The notes below the pieces were generated by a model. That model did no database searches. It was not told the origin of the DNA and saw only the letters and a list, made by a program, of their open reading frames with translations. A program made the translations under genes and the position numbers. Shown one piece after another: positions 44,893-56,789 of a stretch of DNA of 64,000 nucleotides. This DNA is from Tenodera sinensis (taxonomy: Eukaryota; Arthropoda; Insecta; Mantodea; Mantidae). The DNA lies in contig CM060964.1 in assembly GCA_030765045.1 (NCBI GenBank), forward strand, positions 321,287,513 through 321,351,512. The letters are read 5' to 3'. How positions within the stretch are numbered: position 1 is the first letter of the stretch; the number at the start of each line of letters is the position of its first letter.

Positions 44893-46230
44893 TCAGGATT
44901 AAGATGCACCCTACACCTACTACCCAAAAATAGACAGATAAGTAGTGGAATATTAGTTGGAGTCAAAAAGGATATTAAATCCTCCTTTGAAATTGTTAAA
45001 GAAATGGATAACACAGATAAAAGTGAATTAATAAAGCTAAATTTTTGTGATAACAAAACACATCTACATTTATACAGTATTTACAATCCTCCCAGGGATG
45101 AACCAGATCTCTCTCTTATTGACCAATTAAATAAAACAATCGTAATTGGGGATTTCAATGCTCATTCCAAAAGATGGGGTTATGAAAAAGTGGATTCTAC
45201 AGGGAGGATAGTGGAAGAATTTTTGAATACCACAACTTTTGAACTGATTTGTAGTAAAGAAGATCCCACAAGCTTCATACATTACTCTGGAGCAGGCAGT
45301 AACCCAGACCTCTTGTTAGCTACAACAGATATTGTTTCAAAAATTAAAAAACAAGTTATAGAAGATCCAAGTTCTGGTCACAGAGCAGTAATTGCTGATA
45401 TAAAACTAGATAATACAAATAACAGTCAATGTCACACGAATCTGTATTGGAACTTCAAAAAAGCAGATTGGATCAAATATAAAACAGAATTGGAACATAA
45501 ATTTAAAGAACAAACAAACTCACAGCTACATGACCAACCAGATCATTTGAACAAAAATTTCTGTAAAGTCATCCTAGAAACCGCAAAAAAACATATTCCT
45601 TGGGGAAGAATTAAAAATTTCAAACCCTTTTGGAACCCCCAGTTAGAAGAACTGAAAAAGCAAAGGGATATAGCTAGAAATACAGCTGAACAAACAAAAA
45701 ACATATCGGATACACAAATATGGCGGAAGAAATGTGCCTCACTAAAAAAAGAAATTAATACTGCTAAAAAGAATTACTTTAATAATTTCTTAGAAAAAAT
45801 GGATTATAGGACAGATGGTAACAAAGCTCATAAGTTCATAAAAAATGTCAAGGATAGGAAAGAAAACAACAGCACACCTATCATACAGAACAATAAAATA
45901 TTAACAAATGATGCAGCCATAACCGAAACATTCAATAAATATTATGCTAATTCACATAAAGTAACAAGAAATAATAAAATGAAACATAAAGAATTTAAGA
46001 AAGATTTGAAACAAGAAAGAGAATGTGATCCTAACACTCAGTGCAATATCTTTTTTCAAAATTTTAATGTGCAAGAACTAAACATTGCAATAAATAATCT
46101 AAAAAACAAAATGTCTCCTGGACCTGATCACACACATCCAGAGTTCATAAAAAACCTTGGAAAAACAGCAAAACAACTACTAAAACTCTACAATCTATCC
46201 TGGAAAACCACTGTACCTGCTGAATGGTGA
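44893..46230 (+). pseudogene. I-like LINE endonuclease and RT N-terminal part
   Basis: Translation upstream of the first long ORF reads RCTLHLLPKNRQISSGILVG, so the domain starts before 45004. AP-endonuclease motifs: LYSIYNPPRDEP, TIVIGDFNAHSKRWGYEKVD, SNPDLLLATTDI and DPSSGHRAVI. A linker of about 200 Lys/Asn-rich residues follows, then RT block 0/1 KMSPGPDHTHPEFIKNLG and TVPAEW, ending at TGA 46228-46230. The N-terminal 60 or so residues with the first catalytic motifs are missing. Confidence 0.86.
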
Positions 46231-47891
46231 AAGGCAATAATTGTCCCACTCTTGAAAAAGACAAAACACCGTCAGAAATAAAAAATTATGGACCAATAGC
46301 TCTTACTAGCATAATAGCAAAAGTGATGGAAAGAATGGTGTCAAACAGGTTAAATTGGTTTCTAGAATATAAAAATTTAATTTCCCCATGTCAAGCTGGA
46401 TTTAGAGAGTTCCACTCTGCAAATGAACAAGTCTTGCTCCTCAGTCAAGAAATAAAAGACTCCTTCAATAGAAAAGAAGATAATGTATCAGTTTTTATTG
46501 ATTTCCAAAGTGCATATGATTCTATATGCCGAACAAAACTACTAAAGAAAGTAAAACAAATAGGGATACAAGGTACAATATTTTCATGGCTATGTCATTT
46601 CTTAACACAATGCTTTATTGCTACCAGATATGGAAGAAATATATCTAAATACAAACAAGTACACCGTGGGTTACTACAAAGTGCAGTGCTCAGCACAACA
46701 CTTTTTAATATATTTATTAACGATCTGCCACAACAAATACAAGAATCAGGTGTGAAGTGTGCACTCTTTGCTGATGACTTAGTAATGTGGGCTTCAAAAC
46801 CAAAAAGCAAAAGTACAGAACTAGAAAAAACCATGCAACAATCCTTAACCAACTTACAAAGGTGGACCAAAGAAAATTTAATGACTGTTAATACAACAAA
46901 ATCAAACTACCAAATCTTTTCACTAAGAAAAAAGTCACTAAAAATAAAACTAAATTTTGAGGGTCAACAATTACCAGAAACAAAGGAAGCAAAGTATTTA
47001 GGAGTTACATTTGATACTAAACTTACATGGACCAAACAAATAGAAAATGTAATACAAAGAGCAGAGAGGCGCCTTTCACTGTTAAAACATCTAACAGGAA
47101 TGAAGTGGGGATGTTCCAGAGCAACTCTTAACACAACATACAATGTGTATATAAAGCCATTATTTACTTACTGCAGCGACGTTCTTGTAACAGCAAACAC
47201 AAAAAAGATTCAAATCTTTCAAAACCAAAGTCTGAGATTAATTACAGGTGCTATCAAAACCACATCAATAGCAGCTATGGAAATACTAACCAACCAATGC
47301 CCCATTGAATATGAAATAGAAAAAGCGGCTCTTATTCAACACGAAAAGTTGATCAGACTCCCATTCAATACATGGCACAAGAGAAATTTTACACATACAC
47401 TAAAGACTCAGGAGAGCAGCTTTCTTTCCAAAATTCAAGACATCAAGAAAAATGTACACCTTCCTAATTCAAAGGAAAACTTCATATTTAAAGTCAATCC
47501 AACACATACATTAGACATCACATATTATTTACACCTGACAGAAGAAGTTAAAAAAAGTGATACTCCAACTAGTGTTCTAAAATTATTGGCATTAGAGACA
47601 ATCCATACTAGATTTCCAGAACACGAATGCCTCCATATTTATACTGATGGATCATTGATATCAAACCAAGATGGAGCAGGTGCTGGAGTCACATGTCACC
47701 TCTTTTCCTATTACAAATCTTTAAGTTATGGAACTACTAACTTTGATGGAGAAATTGAAGCAATTCGAATGGCCCTACAAAATCTTTTGTACAGAATTTC
47801 ACATTTTCAGCAAGCAGTTATTCTCTCAGATTCCAGGGCAGCAATTATAGCAATTACTTCCAAGTTGTCACCAAAAACCAAACAATTATAG
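46224..47891 (+). pseudogene. I-like LINE RT and first part of RNase H
   Basis: RT motifs: YGPIALTSIIAKVMERMVSN, SVFIDFQSAYDSI, the mutated strand GLLQSAVLSTTLFNIFIND (normally GLPQG) and the catalytic CALFADDLVMWA. Thumb: AKYLGVTFDTKLTW, MKWGCSRATLNTTYNVYIKP. RNase H: YTDGSL, GEIEAIRMAL, ILSDSRAAI, then a frameshift near 47880. The Pro-to-Leu and Gly-to-Ser changes next to the active site and the shifts make it inactive. Confidence 0.88.
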
Positions 47892-48406
47892 AATGTTGGA
47901 AAATCATTACCCATCTAACAGCACTTCAAAAACACCTAGTTTTCCAATGGATACCAGCTCACTGTGGACTGAGTGGTAATGAGAAAGCTGATTTTCTTGC
48001 AAAAAAGGGTACCGGCAATGTGCAGAAATCAATAGTTAATCTACCATTTTATGCAGCTAAAAGATTAGTCAACTCTGAATTCAAAAACAATATTGAAAAA
48101 TATTACTATGAAAAAACAAAAAATAAAAGATGGGAAATACCAAACATTCAAACAGTAATTCCTGAGTATCCTCGAAAAACAGCAATTGCAACCTTCAGGT
48201 TGATTACAGGACATGATTGTCTGGCAAAACATTTAAACAGAATTGGGATATATTCTTCACTACTCTGTCCTCTATGTGATCTGCAAGAGGAAATGAATCG
48301 AGACCACCTTCAAATATGCCCGGCCACTTCTAATGCCGCATCCATCAGTGAAAAATATTGGAGAGCAAGAGGATTAATGACTTTATTGTTAGAAATCGAG
48401 CATTAG
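47885..48406 (+). pseudogene. I-like LINE RNase H end and C-terminal CCHC domain
   Basis: In the frame after the shift, PAHCGLSGNEKADFLAKKGT supplies the RNase H His and last Asp. The frame from 48020 then gives VIPEYPRKTAIATFRLITGH and CPLCDLQEEMNRDHLQIC, and ends AGCATTAG at 48406. The 3' UTR is only a few bases before the CAA tail. Confidence 0.85.
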
Positions 48407-48593
48407 CTAACAACAACATATTTAAACAATCATTATTTGTTCCTTTCTCATGTTAGATAATTTTATGTGCATTTTCAAAGTATTTTATCATATGAAAAAC
48501 TTTTAAGTGGTTCAGATGACAACGTATATGTGCCAAAGCTTGCCCAGAGGTTCCCGAGGTTTAATATCTCTTGTGAACCTCCGAGTGCACACT

Positions 48594-48790
48594 TATGGGT
48601 GCTCAAGAGGTAGAACTGGAACTTAAAAATGCAATGCCACAGCTTGGATTTGAACCAGAGACCCTCCGCTTACTAGGCAGGTGCTCTAACCATTAAGCTA
48701 CTGTGACAAACAGCCAGAATGACATTGAATTCTCAAAGCAGTTCATATATTTCCCAGGAAAAAACACCAACAGTAAGTTTGTTGGCATAA
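48594..48790 (-). repeat. SINE family A (copy 4)
   Basis: GAGGTAGAACTGGAACTTAA at the left, a minus-strand tRNA-like head (AGCTTAATGGTTAGAGCACC, then GGTTCAAATCCAAGC), and at the right AACACCAACAGTAAGTTTG. Segments are joined in a different order from copy 3, so it is rearranged. Confidence 0.7.
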
Positions 48791-49068
48791 TTAAATAATA
48801 ATTATGGGTTCTCTTTCAGCAGGGAGAGGCAAGAGGGGAAGACGCTAGGTATATGTGAATATGCACTGGTTGGGGAAACAGCTCCAACTGCAAGTCAGAC
48901 TCTGGCGGAAAAGCACAAATTGACCCAAATTAAAAGCAACCCAACCAGAAGAATTGGCACATGTTTTCACTGTAACAATGGAGTGATTGTCTACTATAGT
49001 TTAACTGTATTATACTGTATTCAGTTACTTACTTGTGCTTTAGTGTTTATATGCTATTCATTTGTTCT
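48791..49068. other. No recognised feature
   Basis: Short spacer between the SINE and the hAT remnant, without a supported ORF. Confidence 0.35.
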
Positions 49069-50480
49069 TAGGGTTCCAAGAAGAATGAATAGCTTTCAAC
49101 ATGTTTTAGAAACAGATTTCTCAGCTTTAAGCTTGAAAGAGAAGTGTGGAATAAGGAAGCTTGGTAGGCCGATTCCTCCTCTCAAATTAATACATGTGCA
49201 AACAAGCAGAGGTAAGACATTTTGCAGGTCTTTTAATGTAAATATAAATAAAAGTACCTGGATTTGCGGTTGTATCTCCACAAATAAGCTATTTTGTTTT
49301 CCCGTGCCTGCTGTTTGCTAAAGATAAATATACAAGCTGGACATGCTCAGGTGTGTCAGATCTATGTTATCTAAAACAGAAGGTTAAGGAGCACAAAGAA
49401 TCTATTTCACATAATAATGCTTATTTAGATTTGTCAGTCTTTGGAAAAAAGAGAAATTATACAACAGCTTAGCTCAGCTTTCAGACAGAATATAGAAAGA
49501 CACAATGACAGCATAAGGAAAAATCCCTATATTCTTTCCAAAATGATTGATTGTATTAACTTCTGCGGTGAATTTGAACTTGCCTTGCGTAGACATGATG
49601 AAGCTGCAGAATATAACAATCTTGGAATATTCAGTGCGATAGTAAATTTCACTTCAGCTTTGGATGCAGCTGTAAAAGAGCACATGAATAATGCTACAGA
49701 CACTAAAGGTACAGCCATGGAAAAAATGATTGAGCCCTTTAGGAGAGCAGAATATTTCTAAATCCCAAGTCGTGCTGCAGCGCAGCTTACACAAGTCGAT
49801 ATTTCCAAGATGCAGCCTGAGTTTATTGATAGTCTCTATTCCATATGTCGGACATGCAAATAGGCTGTGTCTCGGATCACCGCACACAATTCTATCTGCT
49901 CCTGATAAAGAAAGGGGCGGTATAACAAACTGCCTATTTGTGGAGGAAGTAGCAGCAAAGGAAGTATGTCACATAATAATACATCAGAGCCAACAGAGGT
50001 TTGAATTCTCCAGTCACTTAATGGCCACTAATTTACTTGACCAGCACTTCTTTCCTTCCCTGAAAAATAAATTTCCTGAAAAAAATCCTTTCTGACGTGC
50101 AGTCCTATTCATTTTTAAATAAATCTAAGTTAAAAACAGAACTACAGATCATTTACTCTCAAAACGATATAAACAAATGAAAAGTGCAATAGCCCTTCTA
50201 AAGTTTTTAATTGAAAGTAACCTGCAAGAACTCTTAGGTGATGTTATGAAATTGTTGAAATTAGTAGATACTATTCCAATGGCAACGTGTGAAGCAGTGA
50301 GACGTTTCTCCACTTTGTCTGGATCAAAAATTTTCTTAGAAGTACCATGGATGAAGATGGCTGTCTGCTGTTGCTATCCTGTCTATTGAAAAGGAAATAA
50401 TCCACAGTCTTCCAGATTTCAACTAGAGTCATAGACAGATTCACCAAGCAAAAGGAAAGAATGATGGAGTTTCTCTATAA
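49069..50480 (+). pseudogene. hAT transposase remnant, third lineage (ZMYM1/DUF4371-like)
   Basis: The N-terminal part reads LGRPIPPLKLIHVQTSRGKT, then STWICGCISTNKLFCFP, the TTF-type zinc finger region. Next comes IQQLSSAFRQNIERHNDSIR with ILSKMIDCINFCGEFELALR (DUF4371), then HDEAAEYNNLGIFSAIVNF. The region that should hold the first two catalytic Asp is missing or collapsed, and about 49780-49990 is scrambled. The C-terminal part returns with MATNLLDQHFFPSLKNKFPE, then FLIESNLQELLGDVMKLLKL and VDTIPMATCEAVRRFSTL. In a shifted frame AVAILSIEKEIIHSLPDFN ends the hAT dimerisation domain. Order and spacing match ZMYM1-like hAT transposases with an internal deletion. Confidence 0.8.
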
Positions 50481-52390
50481 ATATACCTTTATTGGAGATT
50501 CAAACCCATCGTCATCAGGCTCGTTTAAGTTAATTTCAGAGCTACCGAAATACTTTTTGCAATTCAGAAAATCAAACTATTTAGAACGGTAAACTGCATA
50601 AAGCACTAAAAGTAGTGAACCCCCTGTTATTTTAAGCACTAGCCACCACTGATCATAGGTTGGCAATGTTGATATCTATATTGTCTCTTTACCTTCATGA
50701 AATATCAGGGTTGGAGACAACTACTGGAAGTTTATGACCTAAGCTATAATCTTGTATTGCTATTCAGGGTTCCTCTTTCTGAAGTGATGGCCAAGGCTTC
50801 CTTCACCCTTTGATGACAGTACTGGCACAGTGGTCATGACTGTTATTCCATGCCAATCAAGATGGCTCTTTAGAGTGAGCACCCATCTGAAATTTCATTG
50901 TACAGTCTCACATTTGGGAGTTTTAAAACTGTCCATTGCAGGACAGCATTTGTCCCAAATGTTAGTTAATCTTTGTCTTCTTCTTTAGAGAGGATTTTGA
51001 ATGTTTTGATAATCAGTAATTATGTAGTCCAGCAGTTACTGCATTTGCTGAACAAACTTTCAGCCAGGAGCAAATGTCATGGTCAGATATTAGAATTAGG
51101 TGTCACATAGCTTCAAGTGAAAGCTAATTTAATTATGGTATGTAAAGACTTTTGCACACTGTACTTAGTGATAAAGAAATTATAGCATACATAAGAAGCA
51201 ACAAGAGGTGTCTTTAAAAGAAATAATAAAATTTAGACTTCTGTACTCAAATGATAAACCGAAAGGCCAGCATGTAAAACAGTTTTGAGTTTTGTAGTCA
51301 GTTTAAAATTGCATAACTATTTACCAGGGTGCTTGAAAACCATAACCTCTATAAACAAATATACAGTAGAGTTACATAAGTTTCTTGAAAAAAATCGCTT
51401 TTACTCCCTAGAGGAGTGTGTTGAATACTGCACAGGAAAATTGAAATATTAATTAATGTTATGAATTTGGTATGTTTGAATAAGCTGGTAACAGCTATGT
51501 GATTCTAAATTACTGTAAAAATTGAGTGGGTGTTGAAACACTTAACATCACTTACATGTACATATTTGTCTTGACCACTTTCAAGAGCTTAAATTGCTCC
51601 AATCATCAGAATTTCCCAACTGGTTCTTGTGGATGCTGTCTGATGTGTGGTTGTTTGTTTTTAACATGCTGCAAAGTTGGATACTTTGGAACAGAATTAA
51701 GGCTCTTCTGGTTCTAAATTTATGTTCTAGAACTTCATAGGGATTTGGCTGTATATGGAAGGAAGATGGATTTTTGGGTAAATACTGAAAATAAAATAAA
51801 CCGAAACATCCTTTTGTTTCTACTCTTAGAAACACTATACATCTTTGATCCCTTTACCAAGGATCACATTGAAAATTGCCTCACCTGAAACCACTGAGTT
51901 CAACTGTAATTTCTCTACAAAAACCGAATGATCTTATTGAAATTATATAAGAAAGACAGAAATGAAAAGAGAACTTTACAATATTAAAAATTATAATTTG
52001 TTTAATCAAATATTATAAAAAGTAAAGGAACGTTCACTCAAATACCAAGTCTTTTTAAAACTTTTCACATTCTTTTGCATTCTCTCTTTGCCCCCATTTT
52101 GAAACAAGTATTTTCTTATCATTTCCATATATATATATAAATGACAAAATTATAGATTGAATCTACATAACAATACAAGTCTCAACTTCTATGCTAATTC
52201 CAAATACTTTAAATGTTTCCTTAATTTATAATCAGTAGACAATCTTTGCTTCCTTCCTAGCAGAAAACAGACACTGCAAGATGGTACTGTACTGAAATCA
52301 TGCACAGTCCATGATGTTTATGCACTACACGGAAGTCAAAAACATAATCTGACACCCCTATGGTCTTCCAAGTGTATCTTTATAAATTAG
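50481..52390. other. No gene recognised
   Basis: About 1.9 kb of AT-rich sequence. ORFs at 51526-51717 (plus) and 51581-51835 (minus) have no recognised domain and no convincing splice context. It may be the 3' flank of the minus-strand gene ending at 53138. Confidence 0.45.
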
Positions 52391-52400
52391 AATAGTATTA

Positions 52401-52617
52401 AGAGGTAGAACCGGAACTTAAAAATTCAATGCCACAACCGGGATTTGAACCACAGACCTTCCGCTTGCCGGGCGGACGCTTTAACCACTGAGCTATTGTG
52501 ACAAACTGCCAGAATGGCATTAAATTCTCAAGCCGGTTCTACCTCTTAAACTTTGCCCACACACGGCTTGTGTGTTTAAAAACACCAACAGTAAGTTTGT
52601 TGGCATAAATAAATAAT
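52401..52617 (-). repeat. SINE family A, folded copy
   Basis: Begins AGAGGTAGAACCGG and holds a minus-strand tRNA-like head (TAGCTCAGTGGTTAAAGCGT). At 52533 it switches to CCGGTTCTACCTCTTAAACT and the other end of the repeat in the opposite sense. It is flanked by TTAGAATAGTAT at 52387 and 52620. Confidence 0.75.
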
Positions 52618-52632
52618 AATTAGAATAGTATA

Positions 52633-52935
52633 TTATTTATTTATGCCAACAAACTTACTGTTGGTGTTTTTAAACACACAAGCCGTGTGTGTGAAGGTTA
52701 TTTAATCCTGGGATATAAAGTACTTACAATAGTAAGTCACCATTGGGGTAATTGTTTCTGATGTGAGACTGCCTTTGTGGTTTACCAGGAGAAATACGAA
52801 CTGGCTTGAGAATTTAATGCCATTCTAGCAGTTTGTCACAATAGCTCAGTGGTTAGAGCGTCCACCCAGCAAGCGGAAGGTCTGTGGTTCAAATCCCAAT
52901 TGTGGCATTGAATTTTTAAGTTCCAGTTCTACCTC
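52633..52935 (+). repeat. SINE family A (copy 6), plus strand
   Basis: Starts TTATTTATGCCAACAAACTT, carries the internal promoter (TAGCTCAGTGGTTAGAGCGT then GGTCTGTGGTTCAAATCCCA) and ends TTCCAGTTCTACCTC. TTAGAATAGTATAT flanks it at 52620 and 52936, giving a target duplication of about 13 bp. Confidence 0.85.
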
Positions 52936-52969
52936 TTAGAATAGTATATATCTTAAACATAACAAATAT

Positions 52970-53067
52970 CTAGAGACTACAAGCTTCACTTATCTTAGTG
53001 TTTGCTGCAAGTTCTTGAAATTAAATGCATTAGCATATTAAGATAAGTGAGCTTACAGACTCTAGAT
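52970..53067. mobile_element. Small terminal-inverted-repeat MITE
   Basis: About 29-bp imperfect inverted ends (TCTAGAGACTACAAGCTTCA with CTTATCTTA, and the mirror TAAGATAAGTGAGCTTACAG with ACTCTAGA) around about 40 bp. CTTCACTTATCTTAG is shared with the foldback element at 2318. Confidence 0.6.
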
Positions 53068-53137
53068 CAGGCTGTTCCAAATCTCCGAGGTTCTTGTTCC
53101 CTCATTATCTCCCTATTCACCATTTCTGTATCCGATC

Positions 53138-53522
53138 TCAATCTTTGTGCTCCAGCTCCCTCATCCTTTCCTTCTCCCAACTCTGCCTCTCCACTTCCCG
53201 TATCTGCCACCGAATCTCCATCATCGTCCTATCCATTTCACACCTCATTTCCCGACTCTGCATCTCCAAACTTTGCAACTCCCTACGCTGCATTTCTGCA
53301 GCTAAAAATCTTTGTCTTTCTATTTCTCTTTCTTGCGCAAATTTTCTTTGACTTTCCTCGTACGCTCTTCTTTCTCTCTCTGTCCGTTCCAGGTGTCTCC
53401 TTTGATTTTCATACCAGTATCCCATTTCACGTTGTGCGTGTTCTCTCTCCCATTGTTCCATCTGCCTTCTCTCCATTGCACTTGAAGCTGACACAGGGAA
53501 ATTTGGAGCAGTTTGCTGTGAT
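53138..53522 (-). CDS. Last exon of a three-exon minus-strand gene: Arg/Glu/Gln-rich coiled coil
   Basis: The minus-strand exon starts after ACCTTGACAG (acceptor, ending at 53523). Its first base completes the AG left by the 56669-56780 exon, giving Arg. It then reads SQQTAPNFPVSASSAMERRQ, MEQWEREHAQREMGYWYENQ and a long charged helix (RRHLERTERERRAYEESQRK, AAEMQRRELQSLEMQSRE), ending LEHKD and TGA at 53138-53140. There are 127 codons with strong heptad-like character and no stop in this frame, while the other frames have the skewed composition of shadows. I do not recognise the protein. A scaffold or nuclear protein is possible but unproven. The acceptor's pyrimidine tract is weak. Confidence 0.6.
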
Positions 53523-53529
53523 CTGTCAA

Positions 53530-54048
53530 GGTTTCATTCTATTAGTTTTCAAAACAAAATAAACACAAAATACAAAGAAAATACAGCAGCCAATATATAT
53601 AATTATTTTTAAGCAGAGAGATGAGCACTTCTTTTTCCTCTAATCAGTGAAGGCAATACTCAGTAACAAACACAAATGGCACAAGAAACATATGGTATCA
53701 GTCAATAAGCTAATGGCTTTTTTAAAATCTGTTAATTGTTCTTCCAATTGGCCATGTGTGGGCTGAGTTTGAAAGTTGTATTAATTTACCAAACACACCA
53801 CCACTGCTTGAACCAAACCCCTTCAGTATCCTGAGTCAATACTCCATCAATGAGCCACCATAGGAAGGCCCCAAACAAATAATAAGTTTCTTTTACCCAA
53901 TTAAATTACATCAATAATTTGTACTTTCACATTGTTCTCAAAAGGTCTTAGCTTGCAAAGATGAATCAAATTTCCATGTCCAGGACTCAAGACACAGATT
54001 TTAAGTCCTAGAAGTGATGTACTACCACCAGGATGAGACCTGGAGATA
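53530..54048. other. Intron of the minus-strand gene; no other feature
   Basis: AT-rich sequence between the last exon and the Tc1-like insertion. Nothing recognised. Confidence 0.4.
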
Positions 54049-55245
54049 CACTGCCAGTCAAAAGTTTCCAATTAGGTACCTATCACAACTATGGTTAAAA
54101 CAGGTATTTTGTTTTGAGTACATGTTCTAAGATATCCCTGTTTGGATAATAAAACAGGTATAAACATGCAAAAACTAAGTGCCTCTGTTGGGTATTTAAC
54201 TGTCTGTGTAGCAATAAGTTTGCATTAGTTCACAATACATTATGTGCATCTAGAAGTGTGTTTGTATACCTGATCAGGTTCACACTATATTACCTCCTAT
54301 TGGTGTGGATCAAAGGGATTGGAATTGAAAAACATGCTATAATTGTAGCTCTACATCAGGAAGATGATTCTAGTAGGACAACAGCAACAAAAGTTGGCAT
54401 AGCCCAATCTAGAGTGATGTTTACATTGCAGCATTTCCAATGCAAGTGTTTCTCAATCAGAGAGATCCGGGGGAACATCATACAGAGAAGTTGAGATAGT
54501 AATTCTACAGAGCAAACTCGTACTGCACTTGTACTGGAAATAAATAGTATATGAGCAGCTCTAATCTCTGTCTCAACAGTGCAACGTCATCTTCAAGAAA
54601 AATGTTTAAAGGGGTGCATAGCGGTCAAAAAAGCCTTTATTAATGCAAATAACATAAGTTGAAAAGATTGCAATAGGAACAGTAGCATAGAAACTGGAGC
54701 GTGTAGAAATGGTCCAAGATGATGTTCATGGATGAATCTCAGTTTGAAGTATTTGGAAACCATCATCAAATATTTGTTCATCCACTTAGTGGAGAATATA
54801 TGAAGAACCAGTATGTGAGACTAGCAGTGAAGGACAAGGAGGGTGGGTCATGGTGTGGAGACATTTTGCAGGTGATTAACTCGGTGATCTAGTGAGAATT
54901 AATGGGACATTAAACAAGGAAGGGTATCACAGGATAGTGATCAGAAATGCAGTTTCATCTGGCGAGAAGCTTATTGGTTGTGAGAAAAGAGAAGTGTGGG
55001 GAACTGAAGAGTATGGTGTGGCCAAGCCATTCACCTGACTTCAGTCCCATTGAACTCTTATGGGATGAACTTGAAAGGGAAGTCATCTAATGTTGAAGAT
55101 CTGTGGAATAATTTACAAATATATATATGCAAAAACACTAAAATCTTATCTCCAGAATGCCAGGAGCTTGTGCAGCTGTTTTGAGGGCAAAGGGTGGATA
55201 CTTTGAAGAGGCTAAAATCTATAATATATTGAATTTTATTAAATG
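54049..55245 (+). mobile_element. Tc1-like transposon remnant
   Basis: The left end CACTGCCAGTCAAAAGTTTC follows TA and has the form of Tc1-family terminal repeats. No matching right repeat was found before 55370. The body contains a decayed transposase described separately. Confidence 0.72.
54310..55245 (+). pseudogene. Tc1-like transposase, decayed
   Basis: Broken frames show an N-terminal HTH-like stretch around 54350-54490. The catalytic core has KMMFMDESQFEVFGNHHQIF (first Asp, DES) near 54715. After many shifts comes WPSHSPDFSPIELLWDELER near 55018 (the SPDL.PIE..W block), and the typical ending AVLRAKGGYFEEAKI at about 55170-55220. The second Asp region (normally QDND/QDGN) is scrambled. 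Order and spacing fit a Tc1/mariner DDE transposase of about 340 residues. Confidence 0.8.
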
Positions 55246-55369
55246 ACAGAGAGAGAAAACATTTAATTTATTATTTTGTTTAGGCTTTACAATGTGTTTG
55301 TATGTTGAAATCAAGTATAGTGTTTTTCATAGGTTATAATGTGTATCTGAAACACCTCTTCTCAGATGG

Positions 55370-55692
55370 TAATTATTATTTATTTATGCCAACAAACGTA
55401 CTGTTGGTGTTTTTAAACACACAAGCCTTGTGCGGGCCATGTTTGAGAGGTAGAACTGGAACTTAAAAATTCAATGCCACAACTGGGATTGGAACCACAG
55501 ACCTTCCGCTTACCAGGCGGGTGCTCTAACTTTGAGCTACTGTTACAAGCTGCCAGAATGGCATTGAATTCTCAAAACCAGTTCATATTTTCCCTGGTAA
55601 ACCACAAAGGCAGTCTCACATCAGAGACAATTACCCCAATGGTGACTTACATTGCAAGCACTTTATGTCCCAGGATTAAATAACTTTCAGAT
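55370..55692 (-). repeat. SINE family A (copy 7)
   Basis: The left end is GTAATTATTATTTATTTATG and the right end ATTAAATAACTTTCAGATGG. The minus-strand promoter includes a degraded A box and GGTCTGTGGTTCCAATCCCA. The next copy follows with only a few bases between. Confidence 0.82.
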
Positions 55693-55832
55693 GGTAATTA
55701 TTATTTATTTATGCCAACAAACTTACTGTTGGTGTTTTTAAACACACAAGCCGTGTGTGGGCAATGTTTGAGAGGTAGAACTGGAACTTAAAAATTCAAT
55801 GCCACAGTTTTAAGTTCCAGTTCTACCTCTTA
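55693..55832. repeat. SINE family A, truncated tandem neighbour
   Basis: Repeats GTAATTATTATTTATTTATG through GAGGTAGAACTGGAACTTAA and CAATGCCACAG, then turns back with TTTTAAGTTCCAGTTCTACC. The result is a short palindrome of about 20-bp arms. Confidence 0.75.
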
Positions 55833-56668
55833 AACCTCTTATCAGATTCATACATTCTGGTGAACTTCTAAAGAAATCTCTATTAATCTTGAGAATACCA
55901 AACAATTATGTATTTTATGCTTGAGAACCAAACAAGTAGAACTCAGTTGCTTGACATTCTTTGAGAAAAACCTTGTATGAATTATGCCAGAAGAATACTA
56001 AAATTCTTTATTAATAACGTGACTTATTTGACTCTCTCTCTCTCTCTCTCTCTCTGCAGGATATAATGCTGTTTAGTGAACTGTCCTTGAGGGACTCCCT
56101 CCAAGGATAGTACATGCATAACATGTGGAGTACTAACGCATTCTGGTGTCTGCAGTTATTTTTACTGTGTAATTGTAGGTAAACTTTTCGAGTGATTTTT
56201 TCTACACTTTAAATGTTCATTGGGTTTGTACACATTTGAAACTAAATAGAATTTAAAAATAAAAATCAGAAAGCTTAGTTATTTGTTGCATATCCAAAAA
56301 CTATTGTAGGAAAAACAAAATTACGCTTATAATTTACTACAAACTGCATGAGAAGATATCAAGTTTTCCAAGGTTATAACAAATGATATTAATGGACTTA
56401 TTAACCAAATTACTGTTTTTAACCACCTAACAACTACACAGAAAATCAAACATGTGGCTCCAGAATGTGACCAAAGAGAGGCTTGCTTTTTGCTTTTCTT
56501 TCACAAATCCATTTCCCCTTAAAATCATTTGCCTCTGAAGCATGATTAAAAATGTATACCCATAATCAAATACAATACATATTAAGAGTGGAATTTAAAC
56601 CAGTGTTCATGTCCAATTTAATTACAGTGCTACTGTTTGTGACTCCCTCTTCAATAAAATGAAATTAC
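55833..56668. other. Intron sequence with a (CT)n tract
   Basis: (CT)n at about 56033-56057, directly followed by GCAGG. Otherwise no feature. Confidence 0.45.
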
Positions 56669-56780
56669 CTGTTCCAAGGATCATGAACAGGTCCTGGAGT
56701 TGATGAAGGTGGAAATTCTCTACGTTGTTGCAAAACTGAAGGTATGACACGGTGAAATGCTGACTTACGTTCAGTTGCAC
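56669..56780 (-). CDS. Internal exon of the minus-strand gene
   Basis: A 112-bp exon with a strong acceptor (AAGTATGTGTGTTGCAG ending at 56781) and a good donor (AACAG then GTAATT at 56668). The phase starts with two bases (GT) and ends with two (AG). It encodes ATERKSAFHRVIPSVLQQRR, then EFPPSSTPGPVHDPWN. Entry and exit phases fit the exons at 63.5 and 53.5 kb exactly. The VHDPWN ending vaguely recalls the AUTS2/fibrosin family (weak, from memory, not verified). Confidence 0.7.
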
Positions 56781-56789
56781 CTGCAACAC

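Larger units (their letters stand above)
44859..48410 (+). mobile_element. I-like LINE, 5'-truncated, plus strand
   Basis: Runs from within the endonuclease to the 3' end (ATTAGCTAACAACAACAT at about 48402). It is the same subfamily as the fragments at 4060-5981 and differs from the 34950-39150 copy by about a third of residues. It is broken by a stop and shift near 46229-46255 and a shift near 47880. The Penelope-type pair lies directly at its left end. Confidence 0.87.

Noticed and set aside
53047..53562. 171-codon plus-strand Ser/Pro/Phe-rich ORF
   Set aside because: Antisense shadow of the Arg/Glu-rich exon; the minus frame has matching splice phase and coiled-coil character.
56041..56061. 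Plus-strand exon acceptor after the (CT)n tract (CTCTGCAG)
   Set aside because: The pyrimidine tract is a microsatellite and no open, donor-bounded exon follows.
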